A DNA stretch of 64,000 nucleotides. It comes from Deltaproteobacteria bacterium. Its GTDB lineage: Bacteria > JADJOY01. Location of the stretch: positions 124,001-188,000 of the forward strand of contig JADJOY010000008.1 in NCBI GenBank assembly GCA_016713535.1, written 5' to 3'. The notes beneath the pieces were generated by a model. It was not told where the DNA came from. It did not search any database and was given only the letters and a program-made list of their open reading frames with translations. Positions 48,060-56,911 of the stretch are shown here, piece by piece; position 1 is the first letter of the stretch; each line of letters opens with the position of its first letter. Both the position numbers and the translations under genes were made by a program.

Positions 48060-49013
48060 TCACAGGAGTACCTCGGGCTGCCCCGCCAGCGCGCCGCCGA
48101 GGAGCGCCTCGAGCACCGCGACCGCGGTGTGGAGGCGGTTCTCGGCCTGGTCGAAGACCACGGAGCGCGGTCCGTCGACCACGTCCGCGGTGACCTCCTC
48201 GCCGCGGTGGTCGGGCAGGCAGTGGAGGAAGATCGCGTGGGGAGCAGCGTAGGCGAGCAGCTCGGCGTTCACCTGGAACGGCACCAGCGCGGCGATGCGC
48301 GCGCGCAGCTCGCGCTCCGAGTCGGTGTCGCCCATCGAGGTCCACACGTCGGTGTAGACCGCGTCCACGCCGGCGACGGCCTCGCCCGGGTCGTGAGTGA
48401 GCACGATGCGTGCGCCGGTGGTGGCCGCGATGACCCGCGCTCGCGCCACGATGCGCGGGTCGGGGCCGTAGTCGCGCGGCGTGCCGATCCGCACCTCGAG
48501 CCCGGCGAGCGCCCCGGCCTCGAGCAAGCTATGGGCGACGTTGTTCCCGGCCCCCACGTAGGCCACACGCCGTCCGACGAGCGGCCCGAGGCGCTCGCGC
48601 AGCGTGAGCAGATCCGCGAGGCTCTGGCACGGATGGTGGAGGTCGGTCAGGGCGTTCACCACCGGGATCGAAGCTGCCGCCGCGAAGCGGCGCACGTCGT
48701 CGTCTGCGAAGGTGCGGATCACGAACGCGCGCGCGTAGCGGCTCACCACCCGCGCGGTGTCCTCGATGGTCTCGCCGCGACCGAGCTGGAGATCGCTCGG
48801 CCCAACCATGATCGGGGTCCCGCCGAGGCGCGCCACCGCGGTCTCGAACGAAACGCGGGTGCGGGTCGAGGCCTTGTTGAAGTAGAGCACCACGGTCTCG
48901 CGCTCGAGCGTCGACGAGCGCCGCGGCGCGGCCTTGAAGGCCGCCGCGAGGTCGAGGACGTAGGCAAGATCCGCCGGGGTGAGATCGGCGGTGGTGAGCA
49001 GGTCTTTCAGCAC
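48060..49013 (-). CDS. argF: Ornithine carbamoyltransferase
   Basis: A 317-residue enzyme forming citrulline from ornithine and carbamoyl phosphate (or the reverse). The carbamoyl-phosphate loop is 'STRTRVSFE', followed by 'HPCQSLADL', the ornithine-loop 'DVWTSMGDTDSE' and 'FLHCLPDHRGEEV' with the catalytic Cys. The SMG loop favours ornithine over other carbamoyl acceptors. Start GTG 49013 overlaps the end of the preceding GTPase gene. Pairing with carbamate kinase suggests the catabolic, ATP-yielding direction, although an anabolic arginine role cannot be excluded. The symbol could equally be arcB. Confidence 0.9.
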   Translation of the reverse strand: MLKDLLTTADLTPADLAYVLDLAAAFKAAPRRSSTLERETVVLYFNKASTRTRVSFETAVARLGGTPIMVGPSDLQLGRGETIEDTARVVSRYARAFVIRTFADDDVRRFAAAASIPVVNALTDLHHPCQSLADLLTLRERLGPLVGRRVAYVGAGNNVAHSLLEAGALAGLEVRIGTPRDYGPDPRIVARARVIAATTGARIVLTHDPGEAVAGVDAVYTDVWTSMGDTDSERELRARIAALVPFQVNAELLAYAAPHAIFLHCLPDHRGEEVTADVVDGPRSVVFDQAENRLHTAVAVLEALLGGALAGQPEVLL

Positions 49014-50384
49014 GGTGGCTTGCCGGGAGTGTGCGAGAGCCGGGATGCGATGCGGGCGAGGAAGGCGTCGACGACCTGACCGAGGGTGGGCTCGCCGGCG
49101 TCGGCGTATTCGTATCGTACGCGAACGATGGGCTGTGGAACTTGCACGCGGCGCGCCAGATCGACGGGCGTGCCCGACACCACGACCTCGGCGCTCGAGG
49201 CCGCGATCGTGGCCTCGAGCGCGGCCACTTGGGCCGCGTCGTAGCCGACCGCCGGCAGCACCGGTCCGATGTGCGGATACCGCACGAACAGCTCGCGGAG
49301 TGCCTCGGGCGCCGACTCGCGCGGGTCGACGATCTCGGCGGCCCCGCCGGCCGTCGCCGCCACGTAGCCGGCTCCGAAGCTCGCACCGCCGTGGGTGAGA
49401 GTAGGCCCATCCTCGACCACCAGCACCCGACGCCCGCGCACCGCGTCCGGGTCGGCGAGGCGCACCGGCGAGGCCGCCCGCACGAGCACCGCGCGTGGGT
49501 TGAGGGCCGCGAGCCGTGTTTCGAGGCGCGCCACTCCCGCGGGCAGGGCGGCGTCGCACTTGGCGATCACGAGCACGTCCGCCATCCGCGCCACCGCCTC
49601 GCCGGGATGGTGGGTGTCGGCCTGGTCGGGTCGCAGCGCGTCGGCGAGCACCAGGTGGAGGTCCGGGACCACGAGCGGGAAGTCGTTGTTGCCGCCGTCC
49701 CACACGATCACCTGGGCCTGGGACTCGGCAGCGGCGAGGATCGCCGCGTAGTCGACTCCCGCGAACACCACCAGCCCGTCCTCGAGGTGCGGCTCGTATT
49801 CCTCCCGCTCCTCGAGCGTGCAGCGGGCGGCGTCGAGGTCGGCGGCGCTCGCGAAGCGCTGCACGGCCTCGCTGGCGAGCTCGCCGTAGGGCATCGGGTG
49901 GCGCAGCACCGCCACCGCCAGCCCGCGCTCGCGCAGCCGGTGTCCCAGCCAGCGCGCGGTCTGGCGATTTGCCGCAGCCGGTGCGCACCGCGCTCACCGC
50001 GATCACCGGGAGGTGGCTCCGGAGCTGGGTGCGGCGCGGACCGAGGAGCGTGAAGTCGGCGCCCGTGGCGAGAGCTCGCGAGGCCAGGTGCATGACCTCG
50101 GCGTGGCTCACGTCGCTGTAGGCGAATACCACCTCGTCGACGGCCAGCCGCGCGCACAGTCCCTCGAGCTCGCGTTCGTCGGCGATCGGGATGCCATCCG
50201 GGTAGAGCGTGCCGGCGAGACTCGCCGGGTAACGGCGCCCGGCGATGCCGGGGATCTGCGCCGCGGTGAAGGCCACCACGTTCACCGACGGGTCGCCGCG
50301 GAACACCACGTTGAAGTCGTGGAAGTCGCGCCCGGCGGCTCCCGCGATCAGCACGCGTCGGCGAGCGGGAGGAAGCGGTGGCAT
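49007..50384 (-). CDS. Cyclic 2,3-diphosphoglycerate synthase-like P-loop protein (COG2403; one frame break)
   Basis: A nucleotide-binding protein of about 458 residues in the COG2403 family, whose named archaeal member is cyclic 2,3-diphosphoglycerate synthetase; bacterial members have no settled role. The N-terminal block is 'AAGRDFHDFNVVFRGDP', then 'VAFTAAQIPGIAGRRYP' and 'VVFAYSDVSHAEVMHLA'. The P-loop is 'VRTGCGKSQTAR', read after correcting one surplus base at 49963-49964. Later blocks are 'LRHPMPYGELASEAVQRF' and 'VVEDGPTLTHGGASFGAGY'. It overlaps the start of the carbamoyltransferase gene and begins four bases after the SulP stop, so it is in the middle of one operon. It may couple nucleotide hydrolysis to carbamoyl-phosphate or phosphoglycerate metabolism. 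Confidence 0.82.
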
Positions 50385-50388
50385 GCGC

Positions 50389-52262
50389 TCACACGCTGTA
50401 GCGGAACTGCTTCGAGCGGACCCCGGGATCGCGGCGCGGGCAGTCCTCACATGGCTCGTCGATCAGCTCGTACGCGAACTGTACGCCCTTCTGGGTGCTG
50501 GTGTGGCGGATCGGCTGCTCGCGGAAGATGTGGCTCGGGTTGAGGCGCGCGGTGATGCCGGTCCTGTCCAGGGCCTCCTCGAGGTCCTTGCGCACGCCCA
50601 CGAGTACCACGTGGACGCCCATGTGCTCGATGCGCTTCAGGTGCTCGTCGAGGAGATGGATTCCGACGGCGTCGGGGCTGCGCACGCGCTTGACCCGGAT
50701 CACCACCACCTTGGTCTCCGGGCCGATCCGCTCCTCGACGCTCTCGAGATGGCGCTCGAGGTCGGTCGAGGAGCCGAAGAACATCTCGCCCTCCAGGCCG
50801 AAGATCAGGATGCGTCCACACACCGGCTCGCCCTCGAGGCGCTCGTGGATCACGCCCTCTGGGGTCACCACGAACTCGGTGAGCAGCATCTGCCCGGCGC
50901 GCGGGACCGCGAGCAGGAACGACATGAAGACGCCGATCAGCACGCAGAACTCGACGCTGATGCCGACCGCGGCCAGCGCCGTGACCGCCACGATCGCCGC
51001 GTCGAAGCGGCTCGCTCGCACGTGGTAGCGCAAGGCGGGCCAGTCGACCATGCGCCACGACGAGACCACCAGGATCCCGGCCATCGAGGCGCGCGGGATG
51101 TAGCGCGCGTAGGGCGCGAACGCGAGCACGATCGCCGCCACAGCCGCCGCCGAGATCACGCCCGACCACTGGGTCTTGCCGCCCGCCTGCTGGTTGATCG
51201 CCGAGCGCGTGAGCGAGCCCGAGCCGGGGAAGCACTGGAAGAACGAGCCGGTGAGGTTGGCGAGCCCTTCGCTCAGGCACTGCTGGTTGATGTCGAGCTT
51301 CTGGCGGGTCTGGGCGGCGATGGCCTTGGCCATCGAGATCGCCTCGAGGAGCCCGAGGGTGGCGATCGCGAGCGCGCTGGTCGAGAGCGTGCGCACCAGC
51401 GGCGTGTCGAGGGGTGGCCACGCGAACGACGGTAGCTTGCGCGGGATCTCGCCGACCACCTTCACGCCGAGGTCGTCGAAGCCGAAGTAGGCGCTCGCCG
51501 CGGCGGCCGCGACCACCGTGAGGAGCAGGTCCGGCAGCAGCGGCATGCGGATCCAGTTCTTGAAGGTGCGCAGCGCCACCACTCCTGCGATCGAGCCGAG
51601 CCCCACCGCGAGGGTGAGGGCGTGCACCGAACCCCCTTGCGTCAGCGTGTACCAGAAGCGCACGAGGAAGGCGTCGTGGACGCCGCCCATGCCCTGGAGG
51701 CCGAGGAGATTCTTGAGCTGGTCGAGGACCAGGAGCAGGCTCGCGCCGACGGTGAAGCCCAGGATCACCGAGTGCGAGATGTAGCGGGTGAGGTCGCCGA
51801 GCTTGAAGAGCGTGATGCCGATCTGTACCGAGCCCACCAGGAAGGCGAGCAGGATCGCGGCCTGCAGGCGCTGCTCGGCGGGAGGATGCCGATCGCGCTG
51901 AGCACGGCGATGGAGATGGCGTTGGTGGGGCCGTTGATGAGCTGCTTTGAGGAGTCGAGCACGGCGCCGACCGCGGTCATCACGATCGCGGTGTAGAGCC
52001 CGTATTCGGGCGGGATGCCGGCGACGATCGCGTACGCCATGGCCTGCGGCACCGCGACGGTCGCGACGGTGAGCCCCGCGATGACGTCGGCGCGGGCGTG
52101 GCCGATGCCGTAGCTGCGGAGCGAGTCGAACGCCGGGATCTTCTGGTAGAGCAGCGAACGCCAGCGCGGGATCGGACTGGTCGGACTCGGCGAGCGGGGG
52201 GCGGGGGGGCGCGCGGCGCCCGCCACCGGCTCGACAGCTCCGCCTGGTGGGGTGGCCGTCAT
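50389..52262 (-). CDS. SulP-family anion transporter with STAS domain (one frame break)
   Basis: A SulP permease of about 624 residues. The family signature region is 'AGLTVATVAVPQAMAYAIVAG', followed by 'GPTNAISIAVLSAIG', about ten to twelve membrane helices and a C-terminal STAS domain (about 470-590, with 'GRILIFGLEGEMFFGSS' and 'DAVGIHLLDEHL'). The extreme C-terminus adds a Cys pair ('CEDCPRRDPG'), unusual for the family. A G run at 51880-51882 seems one base short; the frame joins 'AIGILP' to 'AEQRLQAAILLAFLVGS'. ATG 52262 is the start. Substrates in this family include sulfate, bicarbonate and dicarboxylates. Bicarbonate would fit the downstream carbamoyl-phosphate genes, as an inference. 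Confidence 0.88.
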
Positions 52263-52429
52263 CCCTCAACCGTAGCGGGATTCGAATTTGCGGCACAAGG
52301 GTGGCGCGAGGTGGCACCGCGCCTTGCCTCGCACACAACCTTCCCTCGCACGACGGCGACCGGTCGCGATTCCGGGGATGCCCTGCGAGCGTCGCGGAGC
52401 CGACGTGCGCGCCGATGCGCGGGCGCCGC

Positions 52430-52987
52430 TCAGCAGCCGGCGCGAGCCACGCTCGCGTTCAGGCGCGCGAGCTCCGCGGCGTACGCGGCGTCGTCGATCG
52501 CGAGATCGACTCGCGTCCCCGCCGGATCGGCGCTGGTGATGCGCACGCCCACGAACCACCGCTTGCGGAACGCGAGCCAGATCCAGCGCAGCGCGAGTGG
52601 TGCGACGAGCGCGGGGGCGAGCCGCGCGCCGTGGAGCGCGGCGAAGCTCGCATCGGGTCGGTTCGCGAGCGCTTGCAGCGCGGCGCTCGACACCGCCATC
52701 GCCCCGAACACCACCACCAAGCTCGCGAGCACCGCCAGCGAGACGCGGCGAAAGCGCCGCAGCACGCGCTCGGCGCACGGCGCGCAGAACGGCACCGCGA
52801 GGCGGCGCAGGTTGCCGCGCACGCTCGCCTCGTAGAGCACCTCGACGATCATGCTCGGCGGTCGCTCACACGCGGGGCAGCGCGCCGGGAACCGCACGTC
52901 GGCGGTGCCCGCGAGGGTCATCGCGACCGCGCGGCGGCGGCGCTCGCCGTCGCCCGACTCGACCTCCCACAGCCACCCGAGGTCCAT
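52430..52987 (-). CDS. Uncharacterised membrane protein with zinc-ribbon-like Cys pairs
   Basis: A 185-residue protein with no family I can name. Two Cys pairs, 'CPACERP' (near residue 38) and 'CAPCAERV' (near 69), look like a split zinc ribbon. Two hydrophobic helices follow at about 85-105 and 122-140 ('VSLAVLASLVVVFGAMAVSS', 'LAPALVAPLALRWIWLAF'). The C-terminal part is soluble and ends in Cys. ATG 52987 is used. It sits between the SulP operon on the same strand (168-base gap) and the divergent dehydratase operon. Confidence 0.65.
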   Translation of the reverse strand: MDLGWLWEVESGDGERRRRAVAMTLAGTADVRFPARCPACERPPSMIVEVLYEASVRGNLRRLAVPFCAPCAERVLRRFRRVSLAVLASLVVVFGAMAVSSAALQALANRPDASFAALHGARLAPALVAPLALRWIWLAFRKRWFVGVRITSADPAGTRVDLAIDDAAYAAELARLNASVARAGC

Positions 52988-53286
52988 CGCCTCACCTCCC
53001 GCGCGTGGTCTTCATGTAGCACCGTCCCGGGGCCTCGCGGAAAGCGGTCGCACGAGCCGTGGTGGGGCGCGGCGAGCTCGTCACGAGCTGGTAGCGGCCG
53101 CCAGATCCGTGGTGGCGCGTCGTCACCGGGTGGTGCCTGGGCCGGCTGCGGCGCGATCCGAAACGGGCCGAGCGCACCTCGCTTTCCGCGGCTCGTGCGC
53201 ATCTCGACCCACCGCCCGCGGCGCCCGTGCGGCGGGCACGGCTCTTGATTGACGAGTCCCGTTTGCGCCGACGAAGGGGGGAGCAC

Positions 53287-54372
53287 ATGTCCTTGCCGGA
53301 GGTGTTACCGAGCCGAGCCGAGGTAATCGCGCGGGTCAAGAGCCAGGGCAAGCGCCTCCTCGCGGTGATGCCGATCCACTACCCGCGAGCATTGCTGCGC
53401 GCGTACGGCTTCCACCCGATCGAGCTGTGGGGGCCTCCCGACGCGCCGGTCGCCCAGGGCGCGCGTCATTTCCAGGCCTACACCTGCGACATCGTCGTGA
53501 AGGCCACGTCGTTCCTGCTCTCGGGTGGAGCGGACGTCGCCGAGGGCATTCTCGTGCCGCACACCTGCGACGCGCTGCAGGGGATGGCGGCGGTGCTCCA
53601 CGACTTCGTCCATCCCCGCCAGCGCGTGCTCACGCTTTACCACCCGCGCGAGCGTCGCGAGGCCGACCGGCTTTACTACGTCGACGAGTTGGCGCGCCTC
53701 GGGCGTGATCTGGAAGAGCTGGCAGGCAAGCGGCCGAGCGAGGGGGAGTGGACCGAGGCGCTCGCCACCGAGACTGCCGCCACCACGGCGCTCGCCGAGC
53801 TCTACCGCGACCGGCCGCGGCTGGCACTCGGCGATCGCGAGTTCTACACGCTGGTGCGCTCCCGCGAGTACCTGCCGTCCGAGGACTTCATCCGCATCGC
53901 GAGCGCGGTGCAGCGCGGTGCGCCGCGCGCCGCGGACGGCGTACCGATCCTGCTGTCGGGGATCGTGCCGGAGCCGATGTCGCTCTTCGACGCGATCCAC
54001 GCCGCGGGCGCGGCAGTGGTCGCCGACGACCTCGCGTGTGGGTTCCGGCGCGTCTACGAGATCCCCGAGCGCGGCAGCGCGCTCGAGCGCCTCGCCGCCT
54101 CGATCCTCGACGCCCCCGCCGATCCAACCCGCGGCACGCCGCTCGCGGAGCGCGCCGAGGAACTGATCTTGCGCATGACCTCGACCGGGGCGCGCGGGAT
54201 GCTCGTCTACGGCGTCAAGTTCTGTGAGCCCGAGCTCTTCGATCTGCCGCGGCTCCGCCACTATCTGGGTGAGGCGGGCTTTCCGATGACGCACATCGAG
54301 CACGAGCTGGTCTCGACCCTCGGCCAGCAGGCCGTGACGAGGATCGAGGCGTTCGTGGAGACGCTCCAATGA
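53287..54372 (+). CDS. 2-hydroxyacyl-CoA dehydratase, beta-like subunit (HgdB/BcrB family)
   Basis: A 361-residue iron-sulfur subunit of the radical 2-hydroxyacyl-CoA dehydratase/benzoyl-CoA reductase superfamily. Probable cluster Cys residues are in 'AYTCDIVVK', 'PHTCDALQG', 'DDLACGFRR' and 'VKFCEPELFDLP'. ATG 53287 follows 'GAAGGGGGGAG'. It overlaps the next subunit by four bases (ATGA). In characterised systems the heterodimer removes water from an (R)-2-hydroxyacyl-CoA through a ketyl radical, after one electron is supplied by the ATP-dependent activator. These proteins are oxygen-sensitive, so the organism probably has an anaerobic lifestyle phase. Confidence 0.88.
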   Translation: MSLPEVLPSRAEVIARVKSQGKRLLAVMPIHYPRALLRAYGFHPIELWGPPDAPVAQGARHFQAYTCDIVVKATSFLLSGGADVAEGILVPHTCDALQGMAAVLHDFVHPRQRVLTLYHPRERREADRLYYVDELARLGRDLEELAGKRPSEGEWTEALATETAATTALAELYRDRPRLALGDREFYTLVRSREYLPSEDFIRIASAVQRGAPRAADGVPILLSGIVPEPMSLFDAIHAAGAAVVADDLACGFRRVYEIPERGSALERLAASILDAPADPTRGTPLAERAEELILRMTSTGARGMLVYGVKFCEPELFDLPRLRHYLGEAGFPMTHIEHELVSTLGQQAVTRIEAFVETLQ

Positions 54373-55808
54373 GCACCACCCGCCCCGCGAGCCTCCCCAT
54401 CGCGCCGGCGCAGCCGGCCGCCGCCGGCGCAGCGCGCCCCTCCCGGGAGGGTGCCGCGAGCAAGCCCTCCACCGCGTTCCGCGAGTCCACCTATCTGAAG
54501 CACCTCTTCGGCTACGAGATCCTCGGCAAGCCAGCGCTGCGCCTCCAGCGCTGGCGGGACGAGCAGGCCATCCGCGCCTACGAACCGAAGCCGACCGACG
54601 TGCTGTCACCGCCCCTGGTGTGCGTGGCTCAGATGAAGGAGCTGATGACGCGCCATTACCTCGAGGGGCGCTACGCCAGTGGCGTCAAGAAGGTGGCGTG
54701 GGTGACGAGCGGCGCCCCCGCCGAGATCCTCAAGGCGTTCGGCTTCTTCCTGGTCTATCCGGAGAACCACGCGGCGCTCTGCGGCGTCCGGCGCAAGACC
54801 GAGGAGATCGCCACCGAGGCGGAGAACGCTGGCTTCTCGCGTGACCTGTGCTCCTACGCGCGCACCGACCTCGGCACCGTGCTCTCCGGCAAGACGCCGG
54901 TGGGCCGGTTGCCTCGCCCGGACCTGCTCTTGTGCTGCACCAACATCTGCCAGACGGTCCTCTACTGGTACCGCAACCTCGCCGACCTGTTCGGCGTGCC
55001 GCTGGTGCTGATCGACACGCCGTTCCTCTACGGCGAGGCGCAGCCGCACCAGATCGAATACGTGAAGCGGCAGATCGAGGGGATCATCCCGGTCGCCGAG
55101 AAGGTCGCGGGGAAGGCCCTCGACGAGGAGCGCTTCGAGAGCGTGCTCCAGCACGCCCGCGACGCAGCGGATCTGTGGCTCGAGGTCCTGAACCGCTCGC
55201 AGAACCGCCCCGCGCCCATGACCGCGTTCGACGGCTTCATCCACATGGGGCCGATCGTCGACCTGCGCGGCGACGCGGTCACGGTGGAGTACTACCGCCG
55301 CATGCTGAAGGAGCTCGACGCGCGCGTCGCCCAGGGTGTCGGCGCGGTGAAGGACGAGCGCTACCGGGTGCTGTGGGACAACCTGCCGATCTGGTACAGG
55401 ATCGGCGGGTTCTCGAAGCTCTTGGCCCAACACGGCGTGAACGTGGTGGTGTCCACCTACACCTACGCGTGGGGCGAGCTCGCACCGCTCATCGATCCCG
55501 CGAAGCCGCTCGACTCGATGGCGAAGGTCTACCTGCACCCGATCCTCAACCGCTCGCCCGCCGACAAGCTGCGGGTGATGCGGCGCATGGTGAAGGAGTT
55601 CGGGCTCGACGGCGTGATCTTGCACTCGGACCGCTCGTGCAAGCCGTATTCGCTGGGCCAGATCGACGAGCGCGAGCTGCTCGCGCGCGAGCTCGGGCTG
55701 CCGGCGCTCTTGCTCGAGGCCGACCACTCGGACCCACGGGCGTGGGCCGACGAGCAGGGCAACGCGCGCCTCGAGGCGTTCGTGGAGATGATGGAGGGAC
55801 GCGGGTGA
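54369..55808 (+). CDS. 2-hydroxyacyl-CoA dehydratase, alpha-like subunit (HgdA/BcrC-like)
   Basis: A 479-residue partner subunit of the same superfamily. Residues 1-38 are an Ala/Pro-rich extension. Candidate iron-sulfur Cys residues are in 'LLCCTNICQT' and 'SDRSCKPYSLGQ'. Conserved-looking segments include 'VAWVTSGAPAEILKAFGFFL' and 'DTPFLYGEAQPHQIEYVK'. The start overlaps the preceding stop, and its own stop overlaps the activator GTG, so the three genes are tightly coupled. Size and Cys pattern fit a dehydratase subunit better than a benzoyl-CoA reductase subunit. The acyl-CoA substrate (hydroxyglutaryl, lactoyl, phenyllactyl or other) cannot be told. Confidence 0.88.
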   Translation: MSTTRPASLPIAPAQPAAAGAARPSREGAASKPSTAFRESTYLKHLFGYEILGKPALRLQRWRDEQAIRAYEPKPTDVLSPPLVCVAQMKELMTRHYLEGRYASGVKKVAWVTSGAPAEILKAFGFFLVYPENHAALCGVRRKTEEIATEAENAGFSRDLCSYARTDLGTVLSGKTPVGRLPRPDLLLCCTNICQTVLYWYRNLADLFGVPLVLIDTPFLYGEAQPHQIEYVKRQIEGIIPVAEKVAGKALDEERFESVLQHARDAADLWLEVLNRSQNRPAPMTAFDGFIHMGPIVDLRGDAVTVEYYRRMLKELDARVAQGVGAVKDERYRVLWDNLPIWYRIGGFSKLLAQHGVNVVVSTYTYAWGELAPLIDPAKPLDSMAKVYLHPILNRSPADKLRVMRRMVKEFGLDGVILHSDRSCKPYSLGQIDERELLARELGLPALLLEADHSDPRAWADEQGNARLEAFVEMMEGRG

Positions 55809-56614
55809 GCGCGGTCGCGGGGATCGGCATCGACGCGGGCTCGACCACCACCAAGCTGGTGGCGGTGGACGGCGGCGGCGCGATCGTCGCGCACGCGATC
55901 GAGGCCGCGCACCCGCGCGTCGAGGACCAGGTGGCGCGGCTCCTCGACGAGCTGCGCGCGCGGGCGGGCGCGGGTGTGGGGGTGCCATCGGTGGCGACCG
56001 GCTACGGCCGCAAGCTGGTCAAGGAGGTGACTCGCCAGGTGACCGAGATCACGTGCCACGCGCGCGGCGTGTTCGCGGCACTCGGAACTCCCGGCACGCT
56101 CGTCGACATCGGCGGTCAGGACTCGAAGGTGATCCGGGTCGGCGCGGACGGGCGCGCCGTCGATTTTCTCATGAACGACAAGTGCGCGGCCGGCACCGGG
56201 CGCTTCCTCGAGAACACCGCGAGCCGCCTCGGCGTGCCGCTCGACGAGCTCGGCCCGCGCGCCATCGGGGCCCGCGGCGAGGAGGCGATCAGCAGCACCT
56301 GCACGGTGTTCGCGGAGAGCGAGATCATCTCGCTCATCGCCCACGGCGCCGAGCTGGGCTCGATCCTGAAGGGCTTGCACCGCTCGCTGATCGGACGGAT
56401 CGGCGCGATGGTGCGGGGGGTTGGCCTCGAGCGGCCGCTCATGCTGTCGGGCGGCGTGGCTCGCAACGTGGCGGTCCGGGAGCTGCTCGGCGAGCTCGCC
56501 GGCGAACCCGTGGTGGTGCCCGAGGATCCCCAGCTCATGGGTGCCTACGGAGCTGCGATCCTGGCGCTGGAGTCCAGCGAGGGGCGGTTCCAGGCCCCCA
56601 CCCGCCGGGAGTGA
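55805..56614 (+). CDS. 2-hydroxyacyl-CoA dehydratase activator (HgdC/BadF-BadG family)
   Basis: A 269-residue ASKHA-fold ATPase that transfers electrons to the dehydratase. The phosphate-binding loops are 'GIDAGSTTTKLV' and 'DIGGQDSKVI'. The dimer-bridging [4Fe-4S] cluster ligands are in 'NDKCAAGTGRFLE' and 'SSTCTVFAESE'. The helix-cluster-helix architecture and length match HgdC. GTG 55805 overlaps the alpha-subunit stop. Only one activator is present, unlike class I benzoyl-CoA reductases with two ATPase subunits; this supports a dehydratase assignment. A hairpin downstream may end the operon. Confidence 0.92.
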   Translation: MSAVAGIGIDAGSTTTKLVAVDGGGAIVAHAIEAAHPRVEDQVARLLDELRARAGAGVGVPSVATGYGRKLVKEVTRQVTEITCHARGVFAALGTPGTLVDIGGQDSKVIRVGADGRAVDFLMNDKCAAGTGRFLENTASRLGVPLDELGPRAIGARGEEAISSTCTVFAESEIISLIAHGAELGSILKGLHRSLIGRIGAMVRGVGLERPLMLSGGVARNVAVRELLGELAGEPVVVPEDPQLMGAYGAAILALESSEGRFQAPTRRE

Positions 56615-56655
56615 ATCCCGGCCGAGCCACCCCCGAGTCACTCGCTTCGCTCGTG

Positions 56656-56672
56656 CGGTCGCGCCGCGACCG
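56656..56672 (+). terminator. GC hairpin after the dehydratase operon
   Basis: CGGTCGC (56656-56662) pairs perfectly with GCGACCG (56666-56672) across a three-base loop, about 40 bases after the activator stop. No T-run follows. A second perfect 7-bp inverted repeat, CTCCCTG/CAGGGAG, lies at 56716-56741. They may act together as terminators. Confidence 0.4.
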
Positions 56673-56911
56673 GCCCCTCACGGAGGCCTTTCGTGGCACC
56701 GTGACGCATCCACCGCTCCCTGCTCCGGAAATCCCAGGGAGTGCCGAAAACCAGGGTAAGGACTCTCGCGCAGCGCATCGCACCCCGCGCCGGGTGATTC
56801 CCGACGCGGATCGCTCTGGCGAGAGAACGCGAACCGCCGTATACCTGCGCGCCGGAGTCGAGCGTGCGCGAGCAATCGCGCCGTCTCGGCGGCCGAGCCA
56901 GGGATCCGTCA

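Noticed and set aside
47102-49013. Complete arginine deiminase pathway
   Set aside because: Carbamate kinase and ornithine carbamoyltransferase are present, but no arginine deiminase or arginine/ornithine antiporter is seen.
53287-56614. Class I benzoyl-CoA reductase
   Set aside because: Only one ATPase/activator gene is present and there are two, not four, subunits; a 2-hydroxyacyl-CoA dehydratase fits better.
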